The notes beneath the pieces are model-generated. The model saw only the letters and a list, made by a program, of their open reading frames with translations, did not search any database and had not been told where the DNA came from. The position numbers and the translations under genes are program-made. DNA of 64,000 nucleotides from an uncultured Pelagibacteraceae bacterium (GTDB taxonomy: Bacteria > Pseudomonadota > Alphaproteobacteria > Pelagibacterales > Pelagibacteraceae), in the NCBI GenBank assembly GCA_902604575.1, contig CACKZH010000003.1:1-64000 (forward strand), read 5' to 3'. Shown here piece by piece: positions 38,701 to 48,732 of the stretch (the stretch's first letter is position 1; each line of letters begins with the position of its first letter).

Positions 38701-41132
38701 TAAGCTCTCAATAAATTATTTTCTGAATCGTATGGACTCTCATCTAAGACAGTAGCGTCGTATATTTCACCCAATATATCAACTTGTAATTTGTCGCCCA
38801 CATTTGAACAATCTGGCTTAACCATTGCTAGAGCTATTGATTTATCTAATCTAAATCCAAATTCACCTCCGGTTGCTCTTCCAACAACTTTTCCATCTTT
38901 AAAAATTGGGTTATTTCCAAGTACATCTGCATCTTTAGTATTGTGAACCTCTAAAGTGACCAATTTATTATCAAAACCTTTTTCTCTCCATTTATTAAGT
39001 GCTTCTAACCCAATAAAGTTTCCTTTATTTGGGTGAACAAATCTATCAAGACCAGATTCATATGGCGAGTATTCAATTGATAATTCTGTACCAACTAGCT
39101 TGTAAGATTTTTCAACTCTTAAACTATTCATTGCTCTAATTCCAAAAGGTTTAATTCCTAAATCTTTTCCCGCTTCCATTAATTTATCAAAAATATGGTT
39201 TTGATATTCAATTGGATGATGTAATTCCCAACCAAGCTCACCAACAAAGTTTACTCTCATTGCATTTACTGGAGCGTATCCAACATTTACATTTTTTGCA
39301 GTTAGCCATTTAAAATTTTCATTTGAAAAATCATCTGTTGAAACCTTTTGCATTAACTCTCTAGCTTTAGGTCCTGCTACTACCAGAACTCCTGTACTAT
39401 TAGTTAGATCTTCAAAAATTACTGATCCATCATCTGGCATCCATTTTTGTATCCAGTCATGATCTAACCTTAAATTTGCTCCAGCAGAAACTAAATAGTA
39501 ACTATTCTCTGCTTCTTTCATTATTGTAAATTCTGAATGCACCCCACCTTTAGTATTTAAAGCGTGACACAAATTTATCCTTCCAATTTTTTTTGGAAGT
39601 TTGTTTGCAACTAAATAATCTAAAAATTCCTCTGCTTTAGGCCCTTTAATTCTACATTTTGCAAATGCAGTCATATCTAAAAGACCCACGTTTTCTTTTA
39701 CATTTTGACATTCTTTTTTAATAGCATCAAACCATTTCGATCTTCTGAATGACCAATCATCTTTTTGTTCCATTCCATCTGTTGCAAAGAAATTAGGTCT
39801 TTCCCATCCAAACTTCTGACCAAACACAGCACCTAAATTTTTCATTCGCTCATAACAAGGAGCTGTTCTTAGAGGTCTTGCTGCTGGTCTTTCTTCATCT
39901 GGATAATGGACAATAAATACATGACTGTATGCTTCTTCATTTTTTGCTTTCAAATAAGATTTAGTTGCATAATTACCGTAACGTCTTGGTTCAACACCTA
40001 ACATATCAATTGTAGGTTCACCATCAACAATCCACTCTGCTAATTGCCAGCCTGCACCACCTGCTGCTGTTATTCCAAAACTATGTCCTTCATTAATCCA
40101 AAAATTTTTAAGTCCCCAAGCTGGTCCAACAATTGGATTTCCATCAGGAGTATAACAGATTGCTCCATTATAAACTTTCTTCACTCCAACTTCTCCAAAC
40201 GCGGGTACTCTATGAATTGCTCCTTCAATGTGTGGAGCTAATCTGTCTAAGTCTTCTTGAAATAATTCATATTCAGAATTTTTTGATGGCCCCTCTACAT
40301 AACAAGCTGGTGCACCATCTTCATAAGGGCCTAAAATTAATCCTCCAGCTTCTTCTCTCATATACCATCTGCTATCACTATCTCTTAAGACTCCCATTTC
40401 TGGTAATCCATCTTTTTTTCTTTTTTGAATTGCAGGATGCGGTTCTGTAACAATGTATTGATGTTCAACAGGTATTACTGGAATATCTAATCCTACCATT
40501 TCACCTGTTTGTCTTGCAAAATTTCCAGAACAAGAAATAACATGTTCGCACTCTATTGATCCCTTATCTGTTTCCACAATCCATCCATCTTTAGTTTGCC
40601 TCATTGATAGGACAGTTGTGTTTCTATAAATTTCTGCACCTCTATTTCTTGCACCTGTTGCTAATGCTTGTGTTAAATCTGCTGGTTGAATATATCCATC
40701 TTCAGGGTGTTGTATTGCACCAACTAAATCATCTGTATGACACAATGGCCAAATTTCTTTTACTTGTTCTGGTTTCAAAAATTTAACATCTACTCCAATA
40801 GTTCGAGCAACACCTGCGTATTGATGGTATTCATCCATTCTATCTTTTGTACTTGCTAAACGAATATTTGAAACAACACTAAAGCCAACATTTTTTCCAG
40901 TTTCTTCCTCTAATGTTTTATAAAGATTAACTGCATATTTATGAAGTTGTCCAACTGAATAACTCATATTAAATAAAGGCAACAAACCTGCGGCATGCCA
41001 AGTAGATCCTGATGTTAATTCTTTTCTTTCAACTAGAACAACATCAGACCAGCCCTTTTTTGCTAAATGATAAAGGGCGCTTACCCCTACAACTCCTCCA
41101 CCAACTACTACAACTTTAGTTTTTGTTTTCAT
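38700..41132 (-). CDS. FAD-dependent dehydrogenase fused to GcvT domain (dimethylglycine/sarcosine dehydrogenase family)
   Basis: 810 aa; [28 protein letters not shown]-terminal GcvT-like [10 protein letters not shown] and [13 protein letters not shown]. Confidence 0.92.
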   Translation of the reverse strand: MKTKTKVVVVGGGVVGVSALYHLAKKGWSDVVLVERKELTSGSTWHAAGLLPLFNMSYSVGQLHKYAVNLYKTLEEETGKNVGFSVVSNIRLASTKDRMDEYHQYAGVARTIGVDVKFLKPEQVKEIWPLCHTDDLVGAIQHPEDGYIQPADLTQALATGARNRGAEIYRNTTVLSMRQTKDGWIVETDKGSIECEHVISCSGNFARQTGEMVGLDIPVIPVEHQYIVTEPHPAIQKRKKDGLPEMGVLRDSDSRWYMREEAGGLILGPYEDGAPACYVEGPSKNSEYELFQEDLDRLAPHIEGAIHRVPAFGEVGVKKVYNGAICYTPDGNPIVGPAWGLKNFWINEGHSFGITAAGGAGWQLAEWIVDGEPTIDMLGVEPRRYGNYATKSYLKAKNEEAYSHVFIVHYPDEERPAARPLRTAPCYERMKNLGAVFGQKFGWERPNFFATDGMEQKDDWSFRRSKWFDAIKKECQNVKENVGLLDMTAFAKCRIKGPKAEEFLDYLVANKLPKKIGRINLCHALNTKGGVHSEFTIMKEAENSYYLVSAGANLRLDHDWIQKWMPDDGSVIFEDLTNSTGVLVVAGPKARELMQKVSTDDFSNENFKWLTAKNVNVGYAPVNAMRVNFVGELGWELHHPIEYQNHIFDKLMEAGKDLGIKPFGIRAMNSLRVEKSYKLVGTELSIEYSPYESGLDRFVHPNKGNFIGLEALNKWREKGFDNKLVTLEVHNTKDADVLGNNPIFKDGKVVGRATGGEFGFRLDKSIALAMVKPDCSNVGDKLQVDILGEIYDATVLDESPYDSENNLLRA

Positions 41133-41189
41133 TCAGGGATTCCTACTAAATTTTTAATTGTTACGAAACAAAAATGTATATGTAGACAA

Positions 41190-41666
41190 TCAAATTGAGC
41201 TTCCAAGAGGGATTGGACTCGATACCATTGTCGTCAACCAACAGTCTTTCAAAGTTCCCTCAGAGGTGTATTTTTCAACTTGCCAATTGAATTTGTGATA
41301 AATTTTGTCTTTATCGAGAATGATAACTTCAAATTGAGCCCATTTGTCACTACTTCCAAGTTCAGTTATTGTATGACTTAGGTGGTTAATCATCATCCCA
41401 TAAGAGTCGCTTTTTATCATCATCTTAAAATTGCTTAATGGTCCTGTTACTCTCTTATTATTTGGATGAGCAAATTTCCAAGTTTGTTCTATACCACTAT
41501 CTTTATATTCAAGATCATTTTGTTGAAGCCCACTCAATTGAATTTTAATAACTTCTTTGGGGCTTATAGTGCTATTTGGGTTTAATAATTCAGCGTAAGA
41601 AAATGAAATAAAGAAAAAAAATAAAATTACAGCTTTAAAGATTATTAGCAGTTTTTCTAACATCAT
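41190..41666 (-). CDS. DUF4864-like secreted protein
   Basis: Signal sequence; VIKIQLSGLQQNDLEYKDSGIEQTWKFAHPNNKRVTGPLSNFKMMI. Confidence 0.75.
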   Translation of the reverse strand: MMLEKLLIIFKAVILFFFFISFSYAELLNPNSTISPKEVIKIQLSGLQQNDLEYKDSGIEQTWKFAHPNNKRVTGPLSNFKMMIKSDSYGMMINHLSHTITELGSSDKWAQFEVIILDKDKIYHKFNWQVEKYTSEGTLKDCWLTTMVSSPIPLGSSI

Positions 41667-42204
41667 TTAAAAACTCTTGTCTCTTTGCATCACTAACAAA
41701 TGGTACTGCAAAATATCTTCTATAGACAATGTTATATATGCCACACATATGAAATACTCCTCTTTTTAATCTTCTAATTGGTAAGTTTAAAAAAAAAGTT
41801 GTAATTGCTAATCTTGGTGAACCATATGTGCAGAATATTATAGCTTTTTTATCTCTTAAGTTTCCAATTGGATAACCATAGTTTCCAACCAACTGTTTAA
41901 ATCTAAACGCCCAAGGTGGGGCTAAAACTTTATCTATCCAACCCTCAACTATCGCTGGCATCCTAAAATTCCAAATTGGAGCAATTAAAACAATTGTATC
42001 ACTTTCTTCGATTCTTTTTCTATAATCTAAAACTTCTTGATCAGGTTCCTCTCCAGCAAAAACAGGATCAAATTTCTCTTTATATAAATCTACAACATCA
42101 ACTTGATTTCCATTTACTTTTGATTGTTTAACAAATTCATCTCGAATTGCTGCATTAAATGAATTGTCGTTATAGTGTCCATACACTAAGAAAATTTTTT
42201 TCAT
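41635..42204 (-). CDS. NAD(P)H dehydrogenase (quinone), flavodoxin-like
   Basis: DTIVLIAPIWNFRMPAIVEGWIDKVLAPPWAF. Confidence 0.85.
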   Translation of the reverse strand: MKKIFLVYGHYNDNSFNAAIRDEFVKQSKVNGNQVDVVDLYKEKFDPVFAGEEPDQEVLDYRKRIEESDTIVLIAPIWNFRMPAIVEGWIDKVLAPPWAFRFKQLVGNYGYPIGNLRDKKAIIFCTYGSPRLAITTFFLNLPIRRLKRGVFHMCGIYNIVYRRYFAVPFVSDAKRQEFLNDVRKTANNL

Positions 42205-42216
42205 TTTATAAAATTT

Positions 42217-43827
42217 TTATTCAGTAGTTTTGTATTTACTATTATTAATTATAAATACAAATACAATTGGAAGAATTAAAGTTAAAAGGGTTACGAAAAT
42301 TAACAATATTCCAAGTTCAGAATAATCTGCTGTGGTTTGTATTTCGCCAGAAACCTTATCCTTAACTTCCCTTGTTACAGTAAATATTTCATTTAAATAT
42401 TTTGTTCCTAATGCACTCGCTGATAATGCTAGATTTGTAAAAGATGCAAAAACCGCAAAAAAAGTTGCTTTTAAATGAGCTGGAGCATTTTTTGCTATCC
42501 AAGCTAGTAGAGGTATCATTGATACTTGGCCAAGTGGAGACTCTAATGCGGTATTAATTAATGCAATAAACTTAGCATCAACTACTCCGCCAGTTAACGA
42601 AGCTGTCCAATTATGAAAACCATAATACATTCCAACACTTGGTAAAAACAAAATTGCACCCGCAATACTTAAAACAACAATTATTTTTGCTATTGAATTA
42701 TTTGCCATAAACGGTCTTAATAAAACAATACCAACTAATGTTAAAATTGATGCAAGTAGTGATAGAATTGAAAAAAACTGTTCATTAAATCCTAGTTCAT
42801 CAATTTCGAACCATGTTAAACCAGGGCCAGGACCTGGCATGGCTCTAAATACAAAAATAATTACTGCTGTACCTACAATTGTTAATCGTAGTTCCTGAGG
42901 TAATTCCTTAATAAGTTTAAACATTAAAAACAAAATGATTATAACTGAGCCTATAAAAACAATTTCTTGTGCAAACGGAACTTTAAAGGAACCAATAGAT
43001 AATGTGAAAATAACAAAAACCAAACTTCCTCCTAATATCCACCAGTTTATTTTTGTTTTTTCGTTACCTCTTTCATCTTTAAATTCTATACCTTTAGATT
43101 TTAAAGTTTGTATTTTTTTATGTCTTAAATAATTGGCTAAAATTACACCTAGTATAGAAACTAAAGGTATTACAAGAGCATAAATGTAGATAGTTCCGTA
43201 TAAACCTATCTTATCGGCCTGCTGTAGGTTTTCCACGTCCCTAAATAAAATTACGTTAACTAATGCAACAAGTACTGTACCACCAATAATGGCAAACCTT
43301 CCAAGTGTCTGCATTGTTGTGTGCATTATTTTTATTTGATCTTTAGAATAATCATTTCCTGTTTCATCAACCAAAGGAACTGCCTCAACTGTCATAGCGT
43401 CAGCTACAACGTCCTGAACCACATAACCAACTGGAGCTAAAATCACACTTATCACAAACCATGTTTCTACCGAAAATACCTGGGACATATCTTCAGTATG
43501 AATAATCAATCCATACATAATTAGTAAACTAAGAGCTATCAACGAAGCTCCAAAGTAGACCATATAATTTTTTCTCTCCCAGATAAGATCTACTAAATGT
43601 CCTAATGGCATTTTTAATGCCCAAGGAATTCCAGCCCAAAAACCTAGGCCTGCTAAAAATGCTGCTGATAAATTTAAATAATCTTTAACAAAAAATGTAC
43701 CAACAATACCTGTTAAACCAGAAATACCTGCAGCCATATAAACCATTAATGGAGGTAGATAAGTCCATTTAAATTGACGACCCAAATCTAAAAATGTGCT
43801 GTCTAAAAATTTAATTATTTTGCTCAT
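42217..43827 (-). CDS. MFS transporter (possibly folate/biopterin-like)
   Basis: 536 aa, about 12-14 TM; subfamily assignment uncertain. Confidence 0.75.
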   Translation of the reverse strand: MSKIIKFLDSTFLDLGRQFKWTYLPPLMVYMAAGISGLTGIVGTFFVKDYLNLSAAFLAGLGFWAGIPWALKMPLGHLVDLIWERKNYMVYFGASLIALSLLIMYGLIIHTEDMSQVFSVETWFVISVILAPVGYVVQDVVADAMTVEAVPLVDETGNDYSKDQIKIMHTTMQTLGRFAIIGGTVLVALVNVILFRDVENLQQADKIGLYGTIYIYALVIPLVSILGVILANYLRHKKIQTLKSKGIEFKDERGNEKTKINWWILGGSLVFVIFTLSIGSFKVPFAQEIVFIGSVIIILFLMFKLIKELPQELRLTIVGTAVIIFVFRAMPGPGPGLTWFEIDELGFNEQFFSILSLLASILTLVGIVLLRPFMANNSIAKIIVVLSIAGAILFLPSVGMYYGFHNWTASLTGGVVDAKFIALINTALESPLGQVSMIPLLAWIAKNAPAHLKATFFAVFASFTNLALSASALGTKYLNEIFTVTREVKDKVSGEIQTTADYSELGILLIFVTLLTLILPIVFVFIINNSKYKTTE

Positions 43828-44261
43828 TAGTCACTTAAAACTGGAAAAGCTTGTCTAACTTTTAAAAAATATTTTTGATATTCCATTTTAGTACATTTGT
43901 TTTCAACATATTCCATTTTATTTTCTTCAACTAATTTTTTTGCCTTTTGATCTCGAATACCAAGTTGAAGCCATAAAACTTTCGCACCTATTTTTACAGC
44001 ATCTTCTGCGATCCCATATGCCTCACTAGACGGTCTAAATACATCTACTATATCTACATTTTTATTAATATCTGTAACTTTAGCATAAACTTCTTCACCC
44101 AATATTTTTTCCCCTTTTGCGCTTGGGTTTACTGGGTAAACTTTAAAACCATAATCTTGCATATATCTCATAACAATAGTTGATGTTTTTTTAGGATCCT
44201 TGCTAACTCCTACCATTGCAATAGATTTATATTTAGAGAGAATATTTTTTATTTCGCTCAT
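43827..44261 (-). CDS. CoA-binding-domain protein (YccU-like)
   Basis: IAMVGVSKDPKKTSTIVMRYMQDYGFKVYPVNP, VLWLQLGI. Confidence 0.9.
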   Translation of the reverse strand: MSEIKNILSKYKSIAMVGVSKDPKKTSTIVMRYMQDYGFKVYPVNPSAKGEKILGEEVYAKVTDINKNVDIVDVFRPSSEAYGIAEDAVKIGAKVLWLQLGIRDQKAKKLVEENKMEYVENKCTKMEYQKYFLKVRQAFPVLSD

Positions 44262-44266
44262 ATGAT

Positions 44267-44470
44267 TTATTTGTCTTTTGAATTTATTTTTTCCTCACAG
44301 AATTTTTGAGCTTCCTTAATGGTCATTGGTTGATCTAATTTTTGACTTCCTGCAACACAAGCATCTACTGCTCTTTTAGAATTATGATCTCTAAGATCAA
44401 TAACTACATAAAGTCCAAATAAAATAAAAATTATTAAAATTATATTCTTTAATTTCATTTGTTTTTCCAC
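44267..44470 (-). CDS. Hypothetical small membrane-anchored protein
   Basis: 67-aa ORF with N-terminal TM. Confidence 0.55.
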   Translation of the reverse strand: MEKQMKLKNIILIIFILFGLYVVIDLRDHNSKRAVDACVAGSQKLDQPMTIKEAQKFCEEKINSKDK

Positions 44471-45234
44471 TTAGGTTTTCTTTTTTCAAGAAAAGCTGAA
44501 ATACCTTCTTTAGCGTCCATTGCCATCATGTTAAGTGTCATCATTTTACTTGTATAAGCGTAAGCTTTACTTAATGGCATTTCTAATTGTTTGTAAAACG
44601 CTTGCTTTCCAATTTTTATTGTTAAATTAGATTTAGAGGCAATTTTACTAGCTACTTTAAAAACTTCATTGTTTAGTTTGGCTTTTGAAAAATTATCATT
44701 TATCAACCCTATTTCTTTTGCATAATTTGCATTGATAGGTTCTCCGGTTAACAACATTTTCATCATTGGTTTTCGACTTATCTTTCTACTAACGGCAACC
44801 ATAGGTGTACTACAAAACAAACCAATATTTACACCAGGAGTAGCAAACAACGCTTCTTTAGTACTATAAGCTAAGTCACAACTTGCAACTAATTGACACC
44901 CAGCAGCAAATGCTGCTCCATGAACTTTGGCAATTACAGGTTTTCTACCTTCAACAATTTGAAGCATTACTTTTGAACAAAGATTAAATAATTTTAAATA
45001 TTTTTCTCTTTTTTTTAAACCTCTTACTTCTTTCAAATTGTGTCCTGCACTAAATCCTTTCCCAGCACCCTCTAATATTATGACTTTTACTTTTTTATCA
45101 GAATCTAGCTTTTTAAATGCTTTCAATAAATCAGAAAGGTTTTTAAATGATAAAGAATTATAAGTTTTTGGTTCATCGATAATAATTGATGAAATTTCTT
45201 TATTAATTTTTTTAATTTTTATATTGCTTGTCAT
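44455..45234 (-). CDS. Enoyl-CoA hydratase/isomerase
   Basis: LEGAGKGFSAGHNLKEV, KPVIAKVHGAAFAAGCQLVASCDLAY. Confidence 0.93.
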   Translation of the reverse strand: MTSNIKIKKINKEISSIIIDEPKTYNSLSFKNLSDLLKAFKKLDSDKKVKVIILEGAGKGFSAGHNLKEVRGLKKREKYLKLFNLCSKVMLQIVEGRKPVIAKVHGAAFAAGCQLVASCDLAYSTKEALFATPGVNIGLFCSTPMVAVSRKISRKPMMKMLLTGEPINANYAKEIGLINDNFSKAKLNNEVFKVASKIASKSNLTIKIGKQAFYKQLEMPLSKAYAYTSKMMTLNMMAMDAKEGISAFLEKRKPKWKNK

Positions 45235-46086
45235 TTAATCAGTTAATCCGTCAGATCTAGCCTGATTTCTTTCTATATGAATTGGTAAAACTTTGCCATA
45301 AATAGCTTTGGAATGTTCTGGTGTATTTACTCTCCATGGATCCAAAACATAAGCAGGAATACACATATATCTTGATTTTTGACCTTCAACTTTTGTTACT
45401 CTATGCAAAGTAAATCTTCCTTTAAATATTTGTAAATCTCCTGGCTCTAACTTTAATTGTCTTACTCTAGTTCTATCTCCTGCTATAACTTTTTGAACTT
45501 CTTCGAAATTTTCATTTCCAGGTTCTCTAATATTTGGACAGTACTCAAATACACCCCCCTTCTCAGGTTTTTGTATCATTAAACTAAGTGTAAATTCACA
45601 ACTGTCAAAATGCCATGGGAGCACTCCATTTGGTTTCATAACATTATACGCATGACATGCTAAAGGATCTGCCCATCTGTAAATAGGTGAAACGCCTAAA
45701 CAAGCAGATACAAATTTTAATAGTTCTTCGGTTTCGTATAGATATTTCATCTCGGAATCTTTTGGAAAACAATCTGAATTTAAATATCCATTGTATCTAT
45801 TCATAAAAGTTCTTTTTGGATGATCTTTTGGTAATGAAGGATCGTCCTTTGCATACAAGTAAGCATTTATACTCTCTTTAGACATATAAACTTCGTCTAA
45901 TTGTTTTTCTAACTCAGAATTCATTACCTTAAGTGATTTGGGTAAAATAAAATTTGGAATTGTTGAACAACTATATCGATCAAGTTCTTCTTTACATTTT
46001 TTAACTAGATTTTGAATTATTGGTGAATTTAATTCATGTATTGGATATTTTTCTAAATCTACAATAGTCTTAAGTCTATCGTTCAT
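45235..46086 (-). CDS. Phytanoyl-CoA/HalD-like Fe(II)/2OG oxygenase
   Basis: WHFDSCEFTLSLMIQKPEKGGVFEYCP ... FKGRFTLHRVTKVEGQKSRYM. Confidence 0.75.
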   Translation of the reverse strand: MNDRLKTIVDLEKYPIHELNSPIIQNLVKKCKEELDRYSCSTIPNFILPKSLKVMNSELEKQLDEVYMSKESINAYLYAKDDPSLPKDHPKRTFMNRYNGYLNSDCFPKDSEMKYLYETEELLKFVSACLGVSPIYRWADPLACHAYNVMKPNGVLPWHFDSCEFTLSLMIQKPEKGGVFEYCPNIREPGNENFEEVQKVIAGDRTRVRQLKLEPGDLQIFKGRFTLHRVTKVEGQKSRYMCIPAYVLDPWRVNTPEHSKAIYGKVLPIHIERNQARSDGLTD

Positions 46087-46092
46087 TTAATT

Positions 46093-46467
46093 TTATTTTA
46101 ACTTTCCCTCTTCTCTCATTTTTGCTCTTATTTTAGTAGCTGATATTTTTTGAGTTTCTTCGTCCAAAACTATTTCCTCAATCTTATATCCAACTCCCCT
46201 ACCATAACAAATATTTGTAATATTAGGTACTAACATTATTTTAAATTGTCCTTCAAACTCAGGATTTAATCTTTCTTCAATGTTTTTTTTTACTGTTTCA
46301 AAATCAAAAGGATTATCATCTACACCTTGTACATCTCTAATTTGAATACAAACTTGTCCAGTTTTTTTAATAATTTCTTTAAACAAAGTATAATGTCCAT
46401 CGTGAAAAGGTTGCCATCTCCCTAGCATTTGTGCTGTTGGTTTTTTGTTATCCCATTGATGTGTCAT
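46093..46467 (-). CDS. NMNAT/cytidylyltransferase-like nucleotidyltransferase
   Basis: MLGRWQPFHDGHYTLFKEII (GRxQPFHxGH), ISATKIR; start set to MTHQWDN (track ORF from 46500). Confidence 0.85.
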   Translation of the reverse strand: MTHQWDNKKPTAQMLGRWQPFHDGHYTLFKEIIKKTGQVCIQIRDVQGVDDNPFDFETVKKNIEERLNPEFEGQFKIMLVPNITNICYGRGVGYKIEEIVLDEETQKISATKIRAKMREEGKLK

Positions 46468-46874
46468 TTTTTTATCTCCTCTATTATTTTTGGTGCCCAA
46501 TTTTTTGCATCCTGAGTTGTTACATGAAAATCAAAATTCTTAGGATTAACAAACATTTGATTTGTGTCTTCAAATCTTCCTTCTTTAATTGTATCGACCC
46601 ACACCCTAAAATCTGCTGGAAACAAGCTTCTTGCTTCAGGGGTTGGTGCAATGAAATCAGCAATTACATAATGACCTTCTGCTTTTACTTTTAAAGCTGC
46701 TTCAGCCATTCTTTTTGCTTGTCTTACCCTTCCTTCTTCTGAAAAATCCCAATCATTTGCAGCCCTTCTTACTTCGTCAGCATTTAATCTTTTTGCATTT
46801 AAGTGTGGTGCCATTTCATTTGCTAGAGTTGTTTTACCAGCTCCAGGCAAACCCATTACTAAAATAATTTTCAT
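46464..46874 (-). CDS. Adenylylsulfate kinase-like P-loop kinase
   Basis: MGLPGAGKTTLANEMA, LNADEVRRAANDWDFSEEGRVRQAKRMAEAA, YVIADFIAPTPEAR. Confidence 0.85.
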   Translation of the reverse strand: MKIILVMGLPGAGKTTLANEMAPHLNAKRLNADEVRRAANDWDFSEEGRVRQAKRMAEAALKVKAEGHYVIADFIAPTPEARSLFPADFRVWVDTIKEGRFEDTNQMFVNPKNFDFHVTTQDAKNWAPKIIEEIKK

Positions 46875-48109
46875 TAAATATCTTCTAACGGATGATGGGA
46901 CATTAATTCAAGTCCATTTTCACCAACAAGATACTGTTGTTCAAGTTTTACACCCTCTTTACCACCAACTTTACCAATATAACTCTCAAGTGTAATTGTC
47001 ATGTTCTTCTCAAAAGTTCCACCCTCTTCTCCACCATCGGTTGGATATCTTATTTGAGGCCACTCATCACACAAACCAATTCCATGAACCATACATGAAT
47101 ACCTATTTCCAAAATATTCATCAGGCAAAACCCAAGATTTTTTAACAAATTCTTTAAAACTCATTCCTGGTTTAATTAATCTAAAATTTTGATCAATTTG
47201 ATTTTTAGCCATTGAATATAGTTTTTTTTGCTCATCATTAAATTTATGTCCAACTACAAAGGCTCTTGATATGTCAGCACAGTATCCATAGGGACCGACC
47301 ATATCTGTATCAAAAGCAACAATTTCTCCCTGTTGCATAACTTTATTACTACTCTCTTGCATCCATGGATTTGTTCTTTCACCAGAAGATAAAATCCTAC
47401 ACTCAATCCATTCACCTCCATTTTCAATATTTGTTTTATGTAAAATTGACCACAATTCATCTTCTGTCATTCCTGGTTTAAGATCTGATCTCATTTTAGA
47501 CACACCTTTTTCTGCAACTTCTATTGCTGCTTTCATACAAATTAATTCATTAGATGATTTTATTACCCTTGCTTGTTCTAAAATCAATTTTGCATCCACG
47601 ACTTCAATACCTTCTTTATTTAAAGCTGCAACCGCAGGACCATTTAGAACATCGATTGCAATTTTTTTTGATTTAAAATAATTCTTTGATAAATCTTTAA
47701 CTTCATTTATCCATTTTGATAATTGTAGATTTGCTTGGTCTCCATTACTAAAATAATCCCATGTGATCGCAGGTCTTATTTCGTCAATTAGATTTAAATG
47801 CTTTGATAATATTTCACAATTAAAATACTCATAAAGGATTGTTGGTCCATTGACTGGAACAAAACAATATCTTGTTAAATTATGCATATTGTAGACACTC
47901 ATGTTAACAGTATCTAATGCATAACGAACATTAACTGGATCAAATAAAATACAGGCCTCTAAATTGTTTTTTACTAATTCTTTTCTAACCCTATCTAAAC
48001 GATAAGATCTTAACTTATCAAAATCAATCTCATCTTCTTTTAATCTTTTTTTAGTAATAAAATTTTGTCTTGGTTTTATCTCGGGGGCTATTTTTCTACT
48101 AAACCTCAT
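46874..48109 (-). CDS. dddP: M24-family protein, DddP-like DMSP lyase
   Basis: GGEWIECRILSSGERTNPWMQESS, EIVAFDTDMVGPYGYCADISRAF, MVHGIGLCDEWP, TLESYIG, KLEQQ match remembered DddP motifs. Confidence 0.75.
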   Translation of the reverse strand: MRFSRKIAPEIKPRQNFITKKRLKEDEIDFDKLRSYRLDRVRKELVKNNLEACILFDPVNVRYALDTVNMSVYNMHNLTRYCFVPVNGPTILYEYFNCEILSKHLNLIDEIRPAITWDYFSNGDQANLQLSKWINEVKDLSKNYFKSKKIAIDVLNGPAVAALNKEGIEVVDAKLILEQARVIKSSNELICMKAAIEVAEKGVSKMRSDLKPGMTEDELWSILHKTNIENGGEWIECRILSSGERTNPWMQESSNKVMQQGEIVAFDTDMVGPYGYCADISRAFVVGHKFNDEQKKLYSMAKNQIDQNFRLIKPGMSFKEFVKKSWVLPDEYFGNRYSCMVHGIGLCDEWPQIRYPTDGGEEGGTFEKNMTITLESYIGKVGGKEGVKLEQQYLVGENGLELMSHHPLEDI

Positions 48110-48732
48110 AATACCCTATACAACCCTAACCATGCATTAACATCTTTACTTGCAATATAATCAGATTTAAAAAATTCTACTTCTTCCCACTTCTTGCTGT
48201 TTTTTAGTATATCAATTTTTTTATCAAAACCATACTCCTCATGAATGCCTTCATTAATTGTGAAACAAATTAATCCACCTGGTTTTGTTATTCTTATAAA
48301 CTCATCTAATGCATTTGGCTTTACATGCCCAAAAGTAAATGTTCCAACACACATAACTCCACCATAAAAGTTATCCTCAACTTCTATTGGTTTATTTAAA
48401 TCAACCTTTACTAATTTTTGATAAAGATCTTTTGGTACAGTATCTAATAAAGTTTGAGATAAATCGGCTCCATGAAAATTTTTAAAACTATATTTTTTAA
48501 GTTCCAATCCAACCAAACCTGTTCCACATCCAGCATCAAAAATTAAAGTATCTTTATTTTTCTCATATTTGTTAAACGTTTCTGCGGTTTCTTTAGGTCC
48601 TGTATAGTTCCAATCAACCATGTCTTTATTGTATTTATCTTTGTCTCCCCACTCATCGTAGTATTTCATAACTTCATCTGTAGTTTTAAGCTTATAAATT
48701 GGAATTTTGTTTCCTACGTTTTTTTGAGCCAT
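48106..48732 (-). CDS. Class I SAM-dependent methyltransferase
   Basis: LIFDAGCGTGLVGLELKKY, FHGADLSQTLLD, CVGTFTFGHV. Confidence 0.9.
   Translation of the reverse strand: MAQKNVGNKIPIYKLKTTDEVMKYYDEWGDKDKYNKDMVDWNYTGPKETAETFNKYEKNKDTLIFDAGCGTGLVGLELKKYSFKNFHGADLSQTLLDTVPKDLYQKLVKVDLNKPIEVEDNFYGGVMCVGTFTFGHVKPNALDEFIRITKPGGLICFTINEGIHEEYGFDKKIDILKNSKKWEEVEFFKSDYIASKDVNAWLGLYRVL

Noticed and set aside
40044-40786. Three + strand ORFs (65, 105 and 60 aa) antisense to the GcvT-fused dehydrogenase
   Set aside because: Low-complexity shadow ORFs; the opposing 810-aa frame is well supported.
46431-46694. 87-aa + strand ORF over the kinase/nucleotidyltransferase junction
   Set aside because: Antisense to two motif-supported genes; Cys/Phe-rich composition typical of a shadow ORF.
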